From assembly GCA_015069205.1 (NCBI GenBank), contig SVIZ01000001.1, forward strand, positions 289,057-353,056: a DNA stretch of 64,000 nt, read 5' to 3'. Numbering within the stretch: position 1 is the first letter of the stretch; the number at the start of each line of letters is the position of its first letter. This document shows positions 17,775 to 27,959 of the stretch, piece after piece. This DNA is from Oscillospiraceae bacterium. GTDB lineage: Bacteria > Bacillota > Clostridia > Saccharofermentanales > Saccharofermentanaceae. The notes under the pieces were generated by a model, which searched no databases, was not told where the DNA came from, and worked only from the letters and a program-made list of their open reading frames with translations. The translations under genes were made by a program, and so were the position numbers.

Positions 17775-18894
17775 TATTCCGCGACATTGAAATATTGAGT
17801 ATAACCCCGAATGCAAGATAATTGATCAGCATGGCCGTGCCTCCGTAACTGATGAAAGGAAGAGGGATGCCCGTGATGGGAAGAAGTCCTACTGCCATGC
17901 CCATGTTTTCGATGTAATGGAATGCAAAATATCCGGTAAATCCCGTCAGCATGTACGAAGCGGATTTGGAAGGAACCTTGGCCGCAACGTAAAGACATCT
18001 GCACAGGAAGAAGAACGCGAGAACTATGACGGCGGTAGTGCCGATGAATCCCATGTGTTCTGATATGGCTGCGAAAATAAAGTCACTCTCCTTAACCGGA
18101 ACGCTCGTAAGGATTCCCGTGTGGTTTCCGGTAAGACCGCCGGAAGCGATGGCAGCTTTGGACTGCATCAGGTTATACTCCGAACGCGGGTCTGATCCCT
18201 GGAAAACGAGTGACAGGATCCTGTCCTTCTGATAAGGCTTTAAGTAGAAGAACCATACCGCAGGAACAACGATAACGATTATGGATGAGAACGCAAGAAG
18301 GAAGTATCTGTATCTTACACCCCATGTAAACAGCATGCATACGAATGTAAATACGATAACCATCGCCGTACCGAAGTCAGGCTGGGCAAGGATGAGAAGC
18401 ATCGGCGGCGCATAAACTGCAGCCATGATGCCGAAACCTTTAAGGAGCGTATATTCCTTGTTGTGCATCGACTCGAAAATATCAGCCGCCATCATGATGA
18501 GACCAAGCTTGGCAAGCTCGGATGGCTGGAAGTTACCGATGATAGGAAGATTGAGCCACGAGTCAGCACCCCAGGATGCAGCTAATGAATAACCATCGAT
18601 AGGTACAAGGATCAAAAGGAAAAGCGAAGCCGCATATAAGATTCGTCCGACGATCTTAAGCAAGTGTTCGTCGAGCAAACTGATGACGAGAGCGCCGACA
18701 ATACCTCCTACCGTGGCAACTATCTGTCTGTAGTAGTTACCGGGATATGCGGCATAACCTTTTGAAAGAACCTTCTGAAGAACATAAAGGCCGATTATCG
18801 TCATTGCCAGCACGGGCACGACAAGATAATAGTCGACGGTCTTAAGACCGTCTTTCCCGCGAAGTCTAACAACGCCGGAACCAGCCTTATCCAT
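17770..18894 (-). CDS. rodA: SEDS glycosyltransferase RodA (rod shape)
   Basis: The 374-residue polytopic protein has about 10 membrane helices and SEDS motifs (ASWGADSWLNLPIIGNFQPSE region, SEYNLMQSKAAIASGGLTGN, and LPFISYGGTAML near the end). The extracellular loop and final motif place it with RodA rather than FtsW, which is encoded at 5856-7286. It polymerises glycan during elongation with a partner PBP2 not found here. It starts 2 bases after lgt ends, so the two are coupled. Pairing with lgt and a sucrose enzyme is unusual. Confidence 0.9.
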   Translation of the reverse strand: MDKAGSGVVRLRGKDGLKTVDYYLVVPVLAMTIIGLYVLQKVLSKGYAAYPGNYYRQIVATVGGIVGALVISLLDEHLLKIVGRILYAASLFLLILVPIDGYSLAASWGADSWLNLPIIGNFQPSELAKLGLIMMAADIFESMHNKEYTLLKGFGIMAAVYAPPMLLILAQPDFGTAMVIVFTFVCMLFTWGVRYRYFLLAFSSIIVIVVPAVWFFYLKPYQKDRILSLVFQGSDPRSEYNLMQSKAAIASGGLTGNHTGILTSVPVKESDFIFAAISEHMGFIGTTAVIVLAFFFLCRCLYVAAKVPSKSASYMLTGFTGYFAFHYIENMGMAVGLLPITGIPLPFISYGGTAMLINYLAFGVILNISMSRNT

Positions 18895-18896
18895 TA

Positions 18897-19787
18897 TTAC
18901 TTCTTACCTTCTCCTGATGTCTCTTCTGCAAAGAGCTTCTTGGGAAAACCCTTCTTCTCGAATCTCTTGGTTCTTGCATATGCAATATAAATGAGGGCAG
19001 CAATGACAAAGATCAAAGAGAGAAGCTGTGAGATTCTGATGCTCGTATGACCGATATAAAGAGAATCCGTTCTCATGCCTTCGATGAAGAATCTTGCTGT
19101 TCCGTAAAGTGCGAAATATGCGCATGTAGTCTCAAAAGGAATCTTCGAACGCTTTCTGATATAAAGCAGGATAAAGAAGATCGCGAGGTCTGCAAGTGAC
19201 TCATAGATAAATGTCGGATGAACGGGCATTGTTGATACGAGATTCGGGCACTCTGTCTCAAGGTAACTCTGGATAGTAGAACTTGTCATGCCCCAGGGAA
19301 GTGTTGTTGTAGTACCGAAGCACTCCTGATTAAAGAAGTTGCCCCATCTTCCGATAGCCTGACCCAGAGGCAGATAAACTACGCAGTAATCAGCAAGTTC
19401 CATGAAAGGGATCTTTCTTACGCGGCACATAACGATACCGCCGATGAATACGAGGATGACACCGCCGTAAATTGCAAGTCCGCCGGATCTTAAGTCAAAG
19501 ATGGCTTTTAAGTTCTTGCCATAGTAATCCCAGTTGCATGCGACAAAATAAGCTCTTGCGCCGATGATCGCACAGGGAATGATCATAAGGATCGTATCGT
19601 AAACAAGTCCCTCAGGAAACTTCAGGCTCTTGGCCTGCTTAACAGCCAGGATAACGCTCAGCACAAGCGCAGCGGCGATCAGGAGACCGTACCAGTAAAC
19701 ATCAATGCTTCCGATGGTAAATGCAACCGGATTAACATTCAGTGTCCATCCCAGTCCCGGGAACTTAACATCAACGTAATTTATCAT
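18897..19787 (-). CDS. lgt: Prolipoprotein diacylglyceryl transferase Lgt
   Basis: The 296-residue membrane enzyme transfers diacylglycerol from phosphatidylglycerol to the lipobox cysteine of prolipoproteins. Seven or so membrane helices are visible, with the hallmark GRWGNFFNQE motif and conserved IGARAYF and EGMRTDSL segments. Its substrates include lipoproteins such as the BMP protein encoded at 47470-48684. It is first of a lgt-rodA-GH32/PfkB operon, with AAGGA just upstream of the ATG. Confidence 0.97.
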   Translation of the reverse strand: MINYVDVKFPGLGWTLNVNPVAFTIGSIDVYWYGLLIAAALVLSVILAVKQAKSLKFPEGLVYDTILMIIPCAIIGARAYFVACNWDYYGKNLKAIFDLRSGGLAIYGGVILVFIGGIVMCRVRKIPFMELADYCVVYLPLGQAIGRWGNFFNQECFGTTTTLPWGMTSSTIQSYLETECPNLVSTMPVHPTFIYESLADLAIFFILLYIRKRSKIPFETTCAYFALYGTARFFIEGMRTDSLYIGHTSIRISQLLSLIFVIAALIYIAYARTKRFEKKGFPKKLFAEETSGEGKK

Positions 19788-19886
19788 GTTTCCTTATCCT
19801 CCCTGCCCTTTTAATAAGGGTCAGTAAATCCCTGATATATTACCACAAAAAGAAGTATATAACTTTCGGCACTTCGTTTTTGCGGT

Positions 19887-20819
19887 TTAAGTGTGGTTTT
19901 TAATGTATTCCAAAGCCTGTTCCTTATTAAGATTTACGGCATTTATAAGCTCTTCCTTGGAAGTCATCTTCGACTCGGGCCTTAAGAAGTGCATGAGCCC
20001 GATCTCAAGATCAGCACCGTAGATATCTTCGTCAAAGTCGAAAATATATGTCTCGACGACATCGTTTACGGCATCTTCAAGCGTAGGTCTTCTGCCTATG
20101 TTTGTTACGCCGTAAAGAGTTCTTTTTCCCAGGTGCACGCGCGATACATATACGCCTCTTCTTACGACAAACTTATCTTCCGGCACGATGATGTTGGCTG
20201 TCGGAAATCCCATCTGCCTGCCCATCTGCTTGCCCTGAACGCATCTGCCGGAATAAACATAATCTCTTCCGCCACACAGGTCTCTTGCAAGATCGGCATC
20301 GCCTTCAGAAAGCGCATCCCTGAGCCATGTCGTGGATATCTTTTTATCCGTGCCTTCAAGCAGGTGATCCTTAACAACGATAACTCTTATGTCGTTTTCC
20401 TTAGCGAATGCTTTTATCATGGCGACATCGCCCTTTGCGTCTTTACCGAACCTGTAATCTTCGCCCATGATGAGCGTATCGGCAATGCAACGGTAAAGCA
20501 GGATGTTTCTTAAATATTCTTCAGGCTCCATGTCCTTAACTTCATCAAAATCCAATACCAGAAGTTCGTCAGCACCTGTCTGACTTACAAGCTTTAATCT
20601 TTCGGCCGGAGTATAAAGAGTCTTGCTGTCCTGCTTGAACAGATTCTTAAATGTCTGGACCGTTGAAGTAAGCCCGTCTCTTTCAGCTACTGAAACTGCT
20701 TTTTTGATTATGTCGAGGTGTCCCATATGAAGACCGTCGAACATGCCGAGTGCCAAAACTCGTCCCTTTGTTCCAAGAGGCAGGTCGTTAAGACTATATG
20801 TATTGCATGCTTTAATCAT
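19887..20819 (-). CDS. ribF: Bifunctional riboflavin kinase/FMN adenylyltransferase RibF
   Basis: The 310-residue enzyme makes FMN and FAD. The N-terminal nucleotidyltransferase domain has GMFDGLHMGH (25-34) and a later SSTW-like ISTTWLRD motif. The C-terminal riboflavin kinase domain includes GRQMGFPTANI and GVTNIGRRPT. It overlaps truB by 8 bases; truB-ribF adjacency is common in Bacillota. It is the last gene of the rimP-to-ribF run. Confidence 0.97.
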   Translation of the reverse strand: MIKACNTYSLNDLPLGTKGRVLALGMFDGLHMGHLDIIKKAVSVAERDGLTSTVQTFKNLFKQDSKTLYTPAERLKLVSQTGADELLVLDFDEVKDMEPEEYLRNILLYRCIADTLIMGEDYRFGKDAKGDVAMIKAFAKENDIRVIVVKDHLLEGTDKKISTTWLRDALSEGDADLARDLCGGRDYVYSGRCVQGKQMGRQMGFPTANIIVPEDKFVVRRGVYVSRVHLGKRTLYGVTNIGRRPTLEDAVNDVVETYIFDFDEDIYGADLEIGLMHFLRPESKMTSKEELINAVNLNKEQALEYIKNHT

Positions 20820-21753
20820 GAGCGTAAAGCCTCTCTATTCTCATTACCAATTCACCTTTTTCGACTGCAGGGAAAACAACGGCGATAAGTTTACCTTCAG
20901 ATGTTGCCCTGTAGTAGATCCGTTCTTCACCTTCGGTTTTCACATCAAAAGGGAAAGCAATCTTTCTGCCGAACATGATGTCTTTTGTCTGTTTAGCATC
21001 TAGCTTTATCTCCGGCAGGAAAGTAATCGTCTCAGAAGCATCTCGCACAAATGAGAAATCACCCGCTTCTACCATCTTCTGAAGTTCATCGGGAGTAAAT
21101 GCATCCTTTACGCTGAACTGACCGTTAATTGTCCTTCTCAAAGATTCTGCGTAAGCTCCGTAACCTGTGATGTCACCGAGATCAGAGCAGATCGTTCTTA
21201 TGTATGTTCCCTTTGAGCACAGACAGTCGAAATCAACTGCAAGTCCTTTTTCCGGCACTTCTATGTTTGTTATATCAAGGGAATAGATCGTAACGGGCGC
21301 AGGCTTCAGATCAGGCAGCTCGCCTTTTCTTGCAAGTTCATAAGCCTTTTTGCCATCGATCTTTTTCGCAGAATACGCAGGCGGAAGCTGCTCTTTTATG
21401 GCCTTGACTTTTAAGAATGCATCACGCACCGTTTTGTAATCAGTACGGGAGAGTTCATCAAGATCAGATTCAGTCGGATAGTTCTCGGAAATGAATTCTC
21501 CCGTCTTATCCATTGAATCTGTTCTCGCACCGAAAATGCATTTGCAGGAATAACCTTTATCAAAGCCTTCGCAGAATCTTAAGAACTTTAAGCCCTTGCC
21601 GACAAACACAGGAAGAAGACCCGTCGCAAACGGATCGAGCGTTCCAAGGTGTCCGACTTTTCTGGTGCCGAGAAGACCGCCGACGAAACGGTCGGTCTTA
21701 AATGAAGTCCATCCTTCAGGCTTATCTACAAGGATGAATCCGTCCTGAATCAT
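20812..21753 (-). CDS. truB: tRNA pseudouridine-55 synthase TruB
   Basis: The 313-residue protein converts U55 of the tRNA T-loop to pseudouridine. The motif HLGTLDPFATG contains catalytic D40. The KxxGP-like DKPEGWTS start and the C-terminal PUA-like region are present. It overlaps nrnA by 4 bases (ATGA), suggesting translational coupling. Confidence 0.97.
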   Translation of the reverse strand: MIQDGFILVDKPEGWTSFKTDRFVGGLLGTRKVGHLGTLDPFATGLLPVFVGKGLKFLRFCEGFDKGYSCKCIFGARTDSMDKTGEFISENYPTESDLDELSRTDYKTVRDAFLKVKAIKEQLPPAYSAKKIDGKKAYELARKGELPDLKPAPVTIYSLDITNIEVPEKGLAVDFDCLCSKGTYIRTICSDLGDITGYGAYAESLRRTINGQFSVKDAFTPDELQKMVEAGDFSFVRDASETITFLPEIKLDAKQTKDIMFGRKIAFPFDVKTEGEERIYYRATSEGKLIAVVFPAVEKGELVMRIERLYAHD

Positions 21754-22817
21754 AAAGCGTCCTGAACCTTGCTCACGATTTCTTCGGCAAGCTTGTAAAT
21801 ATCGATATTCTTTGCAGTAAAACCTGCAGCTCTTAAATGACCGCCTCCGCCGTAGATCTCGGCAAATTTGGAACAGTCAAAATAATCCTGTGATCTGATG
21901 TTGCCTCTGATCTCGCCGCTTTCAAGTTCTCTCAAGACTATGGCAAGTTCAACGCCGTCAATGTCACGCATTGCGGATACAACATCATCAACACCATCTG
22001 GTCCGGCATTGTATTCAACGAACTGTGAATAAGGAACCACAGTCATTGCGAATTTATCATCATAATAGAATTGAACTTCCAATCTTGCCTTTGCGGACAA
22101 ACGGAATTTCTGCTTTGTCTTTCTGTCGAAAAGGTTATAGCAGACTTCTGAGATATCTCCGCCGAGTTCAATGAGAAGTCCTGCGGTTTCAAGCGTCTCG
22201 GGACGCGTATTCTTAAATGTGAATCTTCCGGTATCCGTAACGATTCCGGCAAGTACTGCCTTGGCGGCATTGGAAGTAATGATGTCCTTCATTTCCTTTC
22301 CGGTAATGGCAGAGATCTGCTCTGCTACATAGAAGACCATCTCACTTGCAGATGAAGCATCGGGATCGATCCAGAGATTATCGGATCTTAAAGTTACCGA
22401 AGCATGGTGGTCGATGACGATCTTAGGTTCAACTGAATCAAATATCTCACTGCATATTCCCATTCTTGACGATTCGGAAATATCAGTCGCGATTACAGCA
22501 CCGATCTTCTTGCCTGCAAGAGTTCCTGATGTTGTGAATTCTTCTGCAAGATGCGTATTACCGTCGGGACGGAAAAACAGATCTTCGATCCCTAAGAACT
22601 TCATGTTCTCAGGCAAAGCTTCAGGAATGGCAACATAAGCAGAAACTCCAAAGCTTCTGATCATGGAGCAGATTCCCGATGCCGATCCGACACAGTCTCC
22701 GTCAACGCTCCTGTGAAGAAAGACCAGTATTACCTCGTCATTCTGTTTGGCTTTTTCAATAACGCTTAAGATGTTTTTCGCGCTTCTTGCGCTGCCTTCT
22801 TTATAGCGTTCTCTCAT
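21750..22817 (-). CDS. nrnA: DHH-family nanoRNase/pAp phosphatase
   Basis: The 355-residue protein has a DHH domain with HRSVDGDCVGS (35-45), a metal-binding variant of the usual HxNPDGDxxGS, and DHH at 136-138. The DHHA1 domain has GGGHLRAAG near residue 330. Members degrade 2-5 nt RNAs and dephosphorylate 3'-phosphoadenosine-5'-phosphate. Location between rbfA and truB is the classic NrnA context in Bacillota. The Asn-to-Ser, Pro-to-Val change in the first motif keeps the metal-ligand aspartates. Confidence 0.92.
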   Translation of the reverse strand: MRERYKEGSARSAKNILSVIEKAKQNDEVILVFLHRSVDGDCVGSASGICSMIRSFGVSAYVAIPEALPENMKFLGIEDLFFRPDGNTHLAEEFTTSGTLAGKKIGAVIATDISESSRMGICSEIFDSVEPKIVIDHHASVTLRSDNLWIDPDASSASEMVFYVAEQISAITGKEMKDIITSNAAKAVLAGIVTDTGRFTFKNTRPETLETAGLLIELGGDISEVCYNLFDRKTKQKFRLSAKARLEVQFYYDDKFAMTVVPYSQFVEYNAGPDGVDDVVSAMRDIDGVELAIVLRELESGEIRGNIRSQDYFDCSKFAEIYGGGGHLRAAGFTAKNIDIYKLAEEIVSKVQDAL

Positions 22818-22868
22818 TACGAATCTCCATTCTAATCTACCGGGTAAAAAGGAGTGGCAAAGAAGCAG

Positions 22869-23282
22869 TTACGCTTCTTCGCCACCTTCTTCCTTAGTTC
22901 CGTTTTTCTCTTCTCTTGCAAGACGTCTTGCTTCGTCTTCCTTGATCGTCTTATCGATCAAAGCCTCCATCCTGAGGGCATTGTTAAGAGTGTTATCAAG
23001 TTTGAAGCTGAGCTCGGGAGCGACTCTTAAGTTTATCTCCTGTACGGTCTCGTAGCGGATAAAACCTTTAGCATGCTCTATGGCTTCCATAGCTTCTTTT
23101 TGTGTCTTCTCATCGCCGTATACGGAGATGAACACTGTCGCATGAGATAAGTCGCGGCTCATCTTGACAGACGTAACAGACGTCAGCAAAGGAACTCTGG
23201 GATCCTTTAACTTTGTCGAGATTATTGTCGAGATGATCTTCTGGATCTCATCTCCGACTATCTCAGGTCTTCTGTTTTTCAT
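22869..23282 (-). CDS. rbfA: Ribosome-binding factor A
   Basis: The 137-residue KH-like protein aids late 30S maturation near helix 44 of 16S rRNA. The core (KDPRVPLLTSVTSVKMSRDLSHATVFISV, seen in pieces at about 36-65) is typical. The last 25 residues are a charged tail rich in Glu and Lys. It follows infB by 1 base. Confidence 0.95.
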   Translation of the reverse strand: MKNRRPEIVGDEIQKIISTIISTKLKDPRVPLLTSVTSVKMSRDLSHATVFISVYGDEKTQKEAMEAIEHAKGFIRYETVQEINLRVAPELSFKLDNTLNNALRMEALIDKTIKEDEARRLAREEKNGTKEEGGEEA

Positions 23283-23283
23283 A

Positions 23284-26145
23284 TCAGTCCCTCTTAACTT
23301 CGACGTTGCCGAATGCCTCGATAACGTCGCCGATCTTAATGTCGTTATACTTCTCGACTGTAAGACCGCACTCGTGTCCGGATACTACTTCTTTTACAGA
23401 ATCTTTCTCGTGCTGCAATGAACCGAGAACACCTGTATATACAACAACGTCATCTCTGATGACTCTGACGTTGGAAGATCTAAGTATCTTACCGTCCGTA
23501 ACATAGCATCCGCCGATAGTACCGATGCCGCTGACCTTGAAGAGCTGTCTGACTTCTGCATGACCCCAGACAACTTCCTCGATCTTAGGTGCGAGCATAC
23601 CCTTCATAGCGTTCTCGACATCTTCGATAGCATTATAGATAACGCTGTAGAGTCTGATGTCTACGCCTGTTTCCTTAGCCTTGTCAATGATCATCTGTGA
23701 AGGTCTTACGTTGAAGCCGATGATGATAGCGTTGGATACGTCAGCAAGAACGATATCGGACTCGTTGATCGCACCGACCGCGCCGTGGATAACATTGATC
23801 TTAACTTCATCGTTTGTGAGCTTCTCCAAAGACTGCTGTACGGCTTCGACAGAACCCTGGACATCAGCCTTGATGATGATGTTGAGGTCCTTAACGTCGC
23901 CTGCTGCCATCTGGGCTGCGAGTGTGTCAAGGCTCATCTTGGATGATCTGTGGAGCTGCTCTTCTCTCTGCTTGATCTTACGCTTTTCAACGAGCTGTCT
24001 TGCTGTCTTATCATCGTCTACGGCAAAGAGGATCTCACCTGCCTGAGGAACCTCAGGAAGACCTAAGATCTCAACAGGGATAGAAGGACCAGCCTTCTTG
24101 ATAGGAGTACCCTTATCATCGTACATGGCTCTTACGTTACCGAGGATAGGTCCGCATACAACTGTATCGCCCTGTCTCAAAGTACCGCGCTGGATGAGAA
24201 CTGATGCAACAGCACCTCTGTTCTTATCGAGCTTAGCCTCGATAACGGCACCCTTAGCCTGACCCTTGGGATCTGCCTTGAGTTCCATGACGTCTGCTGT
24301 GAGGAGAACGTTCTCGAGAAGTTCATCAATACCTGTACCCTGCTTAGCGGAAATAGGCACCATGATCGTCTGGCCGCCCCACTCTTCACAGATGAGACCA
24401 TACTGTGTAAGTTCCTGCTTAACTCTGTCAGGATTTGCGCCCGGCTTATCGATCTTGTTGATCGCAACGATGATCTCTGTATTAGCAGCCTTGGCGTGGT
24501 TGATAGCTTCGATCGTCTGAGGCATTACACCGTCGTCTGCAGCTACAACGAGGATAGCAATATCGGTGAACTGTGCACCTCTTGCTCTCATCGTGGTGAA
24601 CGCTTCGTGACCCGGGGTATCAAGGAATGTAATCTGACGTCCCTTGAGTCTTACGGTGTAAGCACCAATCTTCTGTGTGATACCGCCGGCTTCGCCTTCG
24701 GTTACGTTGGAAGATCTGATCTTATCGAGGAGTGATGTCTTACCATGGTCAACGTGACCCATAACAACGACGACCGGAGGTCTTGTCTCGAGGTTCTCCG
24801 GATTATCCTCATCGTTGAAAAGGATATCTTCCTCTGTCTTCTCCTCAAGAAGCTCTGCATTGATTCCGAAGCTGTCTGCAACGAGGCATGCCGTATCGAA
24901 ATCGAGTTCCTGGTTGATAGTAGCCATAACGCCGAGCTTCATCAAAGCCATGATGATGTCGGAACTCTTCTTGCCTATACCTTCGGCAAATTCCTTAACC
25001 GTGATGAAAGCAGGAATCTTGATCTCGGTGATTACCGGCTCAACGACAGCCTGCTGTGTTTCCTGCTTCTTTTTCTTCTTTCTGAATGAGAAATCATCGT
25101 AATCACCGTCACTGTTAACTCGTCCTGTGAACTGTGATGTACGGGACTGCTTTCTCTTATCGATGTTAGCGTTCTTCTCGCCGTCTCTTCTGTCGGCATT
25201 GTTATGCTTCTTGTCGAAAGCACTCTTCTCAGCATAAGAAGATCTGCTCTTCTTCGCATCTTCGATGGGAGCTTCTGCTCTCGGCTTGGGTGCTCTCTTA
25301 AACTGCGGACGTGAACCGTCTTCGTCCTTATCCTTATCAAAGCCTGCACCGCCCTGCTTCTGGAATCCGCCGCCTCTGTTGTTCTGGTATCCGCCGGAAC
25401 CGCCGCTTCTCATCGGGCTCTTCTTATCTCTTCCTGAATATGTGATTACAGTTGAACTTCTGATCGTCTCGCCTCTTGCGGGAACGTCAGGAAGTGAGAT
25501 AACCGCAGAAGAAAGTCTGGGCTTTGCAGGCTCAGGCTTAACTTCAGGCTTCTTTTCTTCCTTTACAGGTTCAGCCTTAACTTCAGGCTTCTTCTCTTCT
25601 TTAACTTCTTCCTTGACTTCAGCCTTTGCTTCAGGCTTTTCTTCGGGCTTTACTTCAGGTTCCTTCTTTTCAGGTTCCTCAGCCTTCTTTTCAGCCTTGG
25701 GAGCAGCCTTTGTTGTCTTCTTGGCAGACTTTTCTTCTGCCTTATCTTCAGAAGCAGCCTTTTTGGTCGTCTTCTTTGCAGTTTTTTCTTCAGCCGTATC
25801 TTCAGAAGATGCTGCCTTCTTTGCTGAAGTTTTCTTAGCAGGCTTTTCTTCTGCTTTATCTTCGGAAGCAGTCTTTTTGGTTGTCTTCTTTGCAGGCTTT
25901 TCTTCAACCGCCTCTTCAGAAGCAGCTGCCTTCTTTGCTGCAGTCTTCTTTGCAGGCTTCTCTTCTGCTGTCTCTACGGGAGCAGGTGCAGGTGCCGCAA
26001 CTTCAACCTTTACTTCTTCTGCAGGAGCTTCAGGTGCATCTTCAGTCTTTTTCTTATGTACACGGCCAAGTCTCATCTTCTTGGTGCCGGATACGCCTCC
26101 GGCAGTCAGGCCGCTCTTCTTGTTCTCATTATCTTCACTCATCAA
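23284..26145 (-). CDS. infB: Translation initiation factor IF-2
   Basis: The 953-residue GTPase places initiator tRNA on the ribosome. The conserved half starts near residue 390 and has GHVDHGKT (G1), DTPGHEAF (G3) and NKIDKPGAN (G4), then domains II-IV. The first 390 or so residues are low complexity. About 20-residue units built around [17 protein letters not shown] repeat several times, then Lys/Glu/Pro and Gly/Arg-rich segments follow. The N-terminus of IF-2 is known to vary, but this one is long and strongly repetitive. Its start overlaps rplGA by 4 bases. Confidence 0.98.
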   Translation of the reverse strand: MMSEDNENKKSGLTAGGVSGTKKMRLGRVHKKKTEDAPEAPAEEVKVEVAAPAPAPVETAEEKPAKKTAAKKAAASEEAVEEKPAKKTTKKTASEDKAEEKPAKKTSAKKAASSEDTAEEKTAKKTTKKAASEDKAEEKSAKKTTKAAPKAEKKAEEPEKKEPEVKPEEKPEAKAEVKEEVKEEKKPEVKAEPVKEEKKPEVKPEPAKPRLSSAVISLPDVPARGETIRSSTVITYSGRDKKSPMRSGGSGGYQNNRGGGFQKQGGAGFDKDKDEDGSRPQFKRAPKPRAEAPIEDAKKSRSSYAEKSAFDKKHNNADRRDGEKNANIDKRKQSRTSQFTGRVNSDGDYDDFSFRKKKKKQETQQAVVEPVITEIKIPAFITVKEFAEGIGKKSSDIIMALMKLGVMATINQELDFDTACLVADSFGINAELLEEKTEEDILFNDEDNPENLETRPPVVVVMGHVDHGKTSLLDKIRSSNVTEGEAGGITQKIGAYTVRLKGRQITFLDTPGHEAFTTMRARGAQFTDIAILVVAADDGVMPQTIEAINHAKAANTEIIVAINKIDKPGANPDRVKQELTQYGLICEEWGGQTIMVPISAKQGTGIDELLENVLLTADVMELKADPKGQAKGAVIEAKLDKNRGAVASVLIQRGTLRQGDTVVCGPILGNVRAMYDDKGTPIKKAGPSIPVEILGLPEVPQAGEILFAVDDDKTARQLVEKRKIKQREEQLHRSSKMSLDTLAAQMAAGDVKDLNIIIKADVQGSVEAVQQSLEKLTNDEVKINVIHGAVGAINESDIVLADVSNAIIIGFNVRPSQMIIDKAKETGVDIRLYSVIYNAIEDVENAMKGMLAPKIEEVVWGHAEVRQLFKVSGIGTIGGCYVTDGKILRSSNVRVIRDDVVVYTGVLGSLQHEKDSVKEVVSGHECGLTVEKYNDIKIGDVIEAFGNVEVKRD

Positions 26146-26474
26146 GTATCTTCCTCCTCGTTGATATTCTCGAGTATGGCGGAAATCCCTTCCGCAAAGC
26201 TTTTGTCCGTAATAGCCGCAACTGTTCTGTTTGGCTTGCCTAATGCATCTCCTAATTCATCTGATGTCGCAAAACTGAAGCAGGCAATCTCTTTATCACT
26301 TGTCATGTTCTTCAGTATCTTATCGAGAGAGTTCCTTGAAATGTCGCGGGTTATTATCAGCAGCTCGACATTGCCCGAACGGATCGCGCCTTTTACCGCA
26401 TCGCTTCCCGATACGACTTTTCCGGCGCGGGCTGCAAGCCCTATCATTCCAAATGCTCTTTCCTTTTCAGTCAT
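26142..26474 (-). CDS. rplGA: L7Ae-family RNA-binding protein (YlxQ-like)
   Basis: The 110-residue protein begins with [23 protein letters not shown], the typical L7Ae/L30e/Gadd45 fold start of the YlxQ group, which binds kink-turn RNA. The gene lies between rnpM and infB, its conserved place. It overlaps rnpM by 1 base and infB by 4 bases, indicating tight co-translation. Confidence 0.92.
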   Translation of the reverse strand: MTEKERAFGMIGLAARAGKVVSGSDAVKGAIRSGNVELLIITRDISRNSLDKILKNMTSDKEIACFSFATSDELGDALGKPNRTVAAITDKSFAEGISAILENINEEEDT

Positions 26475-26749
26475 CAGTTCTCTTCGATTCTTTCCAAAAG
26501 TGATTTTGCAAGGGCCTTTATCTCTTCATCTGTCAAAGGCTTCTTAAGTCCCTTGGAAAGCTTTGCTGCCTTCTTAAGCTCAGCAGTTATGCATTCTTCC
26601 CTGGGACAGAGATATGCTCCTCTTCCGGAAAGCTTTCCGGTGGGATCGAACATAACCTCTCCTTCGGGAGTCATGACAATACGCAGGAGATCACTTTTAT
26701 CTCTTACGGTTCTGCATGATACACAACTTCTTTGCGGCTTTTTCTTCAT
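26474..26749 (-). CDS. rnpM: RNase P modulator RnpM (YlxR family)
   Basis: The 91-residue basic protein has two cysteine pairs (C9/C12 and C48/C53) and the GRGAYLCP motif of the YlxR family. Members bind RNA and modulate RNase P. It sits between nusA and rplGA, the invariable Bacillota context. Confidence 0.93.
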   Translation of the reverse strand: MKKKPQRSCVSCRTVRDKSDLLRIVMTPEGEVMFDPTGKLSGRGAYLCPREECITAELKKAAKLSKGLKKPLTDEEIKALAKSLLERIEEN

Positions 26750-26769
26750 AACATTAACGCTCTGCAGGA

Positions 26770-27942
26770 TTATTCCTCTTTGCCGGCTTCATCATCAACA
26801 ACAGTGAAGTCATCGATAAGTGCCTTGGATGCTTCTACGCTCTCGTCAGACTCTTTCTTGATATCGATCTTGAAACCTGTAAGTCTTGCAGCGAGACGTA
26901 CATTCTGGCCGCTCTTACCGATTGCAAGAGAGAACTGCTGGTCAGGAACGATAACCTTGGCGTATCTCTCGACTTCTCCGTTCTCGTTTGTTGTGATCTC
27001 TGTATCAACTCTTGAAACCTTTGCAGGCTGGAGAGCTTCGCTGATGAAGAGAGCAGGATCTTCCTTCCAGTCAACGATGTCGATCTTCTCCTCAGCAAGC
27101 TCGTTCATGATCTGCTGGACTCTCTGGCCTCTCTGGCCAACGCAGGAACCCTTTGCATCGATATCGGGATCTTTTGAGTAAACAGCGATCTTTGTTCTTG
27201 AACCTGCTTCTCTTGCAACTGATCTGATAACAACATCGCCTGCCTTGATCTCAGGTACTTCAAGCTCGAAAAGCTTTGTTACGAGTCTTGCATCGGTTCT
27301 TGAAAGAACAACGGAAGGTCTGCCGTTTGCTTCCTCAACGCCCATTACGAGGAACTTCATGATCTTGTCCTGATCGTAATGCTCGTTTCTGTTGTTTCTG
27401 ATCTGACCGTCGTGCTTAACGATAGCTTCAGCACGGCCGATATTTACATATACGTTTCTTGCGTCCTTACGAACGATGGTGCCGGAAGTGATCTCGCCGA
27501 TCTTGCCGGAGAATTCCTTCTCGATCTTCATGCTCTCAGCATCTCTGAGCTTCTGGTTGATAGCATTCTTAGCGGCGCTTGCAGCAAGGCGTCCCAAGTC
27601 TTCAACATCGATACCGATCTCGATCTCGTCTCCGACTTCAACATCCTCATATCCAAGCTCCTTAGCAGCTTCGATGGAAATCTCGTTTGCCTCATCTACG
27701 ACATCGTCAACTACTTCAGCGAGCTTATATACATAAATCTCACCTGACTCTCTGTCGATCTCGGCGCTTACGGACTTGATATCCTGCTTGTTGCCACCGA
27801 ACTCACGTCTGTATGCAGCTACAAGACCGCTCTCGATCGCCTGGAATACTTCTTCCTCGTCGATGTCTCTTTCCTCTGCGAGGAGCTTAACGAGACTGAC
27901 TATTGTATCCTTAGGTTCCTCTTCATTCTTCTTTCTGGGCAT
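26770..27942 (-). CDS. nusA: Transcription elongation/termination factor NusA
   Basis: The 390-residue protein has the N-terminal RNA polymerase-binding domain (about 1-128), an S1 domain (about 133-200) and two KH domains (about 230-345). It lacks the C-terminal acidic repeats found in proteobacteria, as is normal for Bacillota. A strong AGGAGG precedes the ATG. NusA promotes pausing at hairpins, which is relevant to the terminator-like hairpin in the leader of this operon (28445-28472). Confidence 0.97.
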   Translation of the reverse strand: MPRKKNEEEPKDTIVSLVKLLAEERDIDEEEVFQAIESGLVAAYRREFGGNKQDIKSVSAEIDRESGEIYVYKLAEVVDDVVDEANEISIEAAKELGYEDVEVGDEIEIGIDVEDLGRLAASAAKNAINQKLRDAESMKIEKEFSGKIGEITSGTIVRKDARNVYVNIGRAEAIVKHDGQIRNNRNEHYDQDKIMKFLVMGVEEANGRPSVVLSRTDARLVTKLFELEVPEIKAGDVVIRSVAREAGSRTKIAVYSKDPDIDAKGSCVGQRGQRVQQIMNELAEEKIDIVDWKEDPALFISEALQPAKVSRVDTEITTNENGEVERYAKVIVPDQQFSLAIGKSGQNVRLAARLTGFKIDIKKESDESVEASKALIDDFTVVDDEAGKEE

Positions 27943-27959
27943 TTTATATTTCCTCCTGC

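Noticed and set aside
17753..18004. N-terminal extension of the GH32-PfkB protein from an upstream start
   Set aside because: The extra 84 residues overlap rodA, are His/Arg-rich without a match, and the AGGAGG before 17752 fixes the start.
25265..26164. Plus-strand ORF of 299 codons opposite infB
   Set aside because: It is the mirror of the Lys/Glu repeat region of IF-2 and yields Phe/Ser low-complexity sequence.
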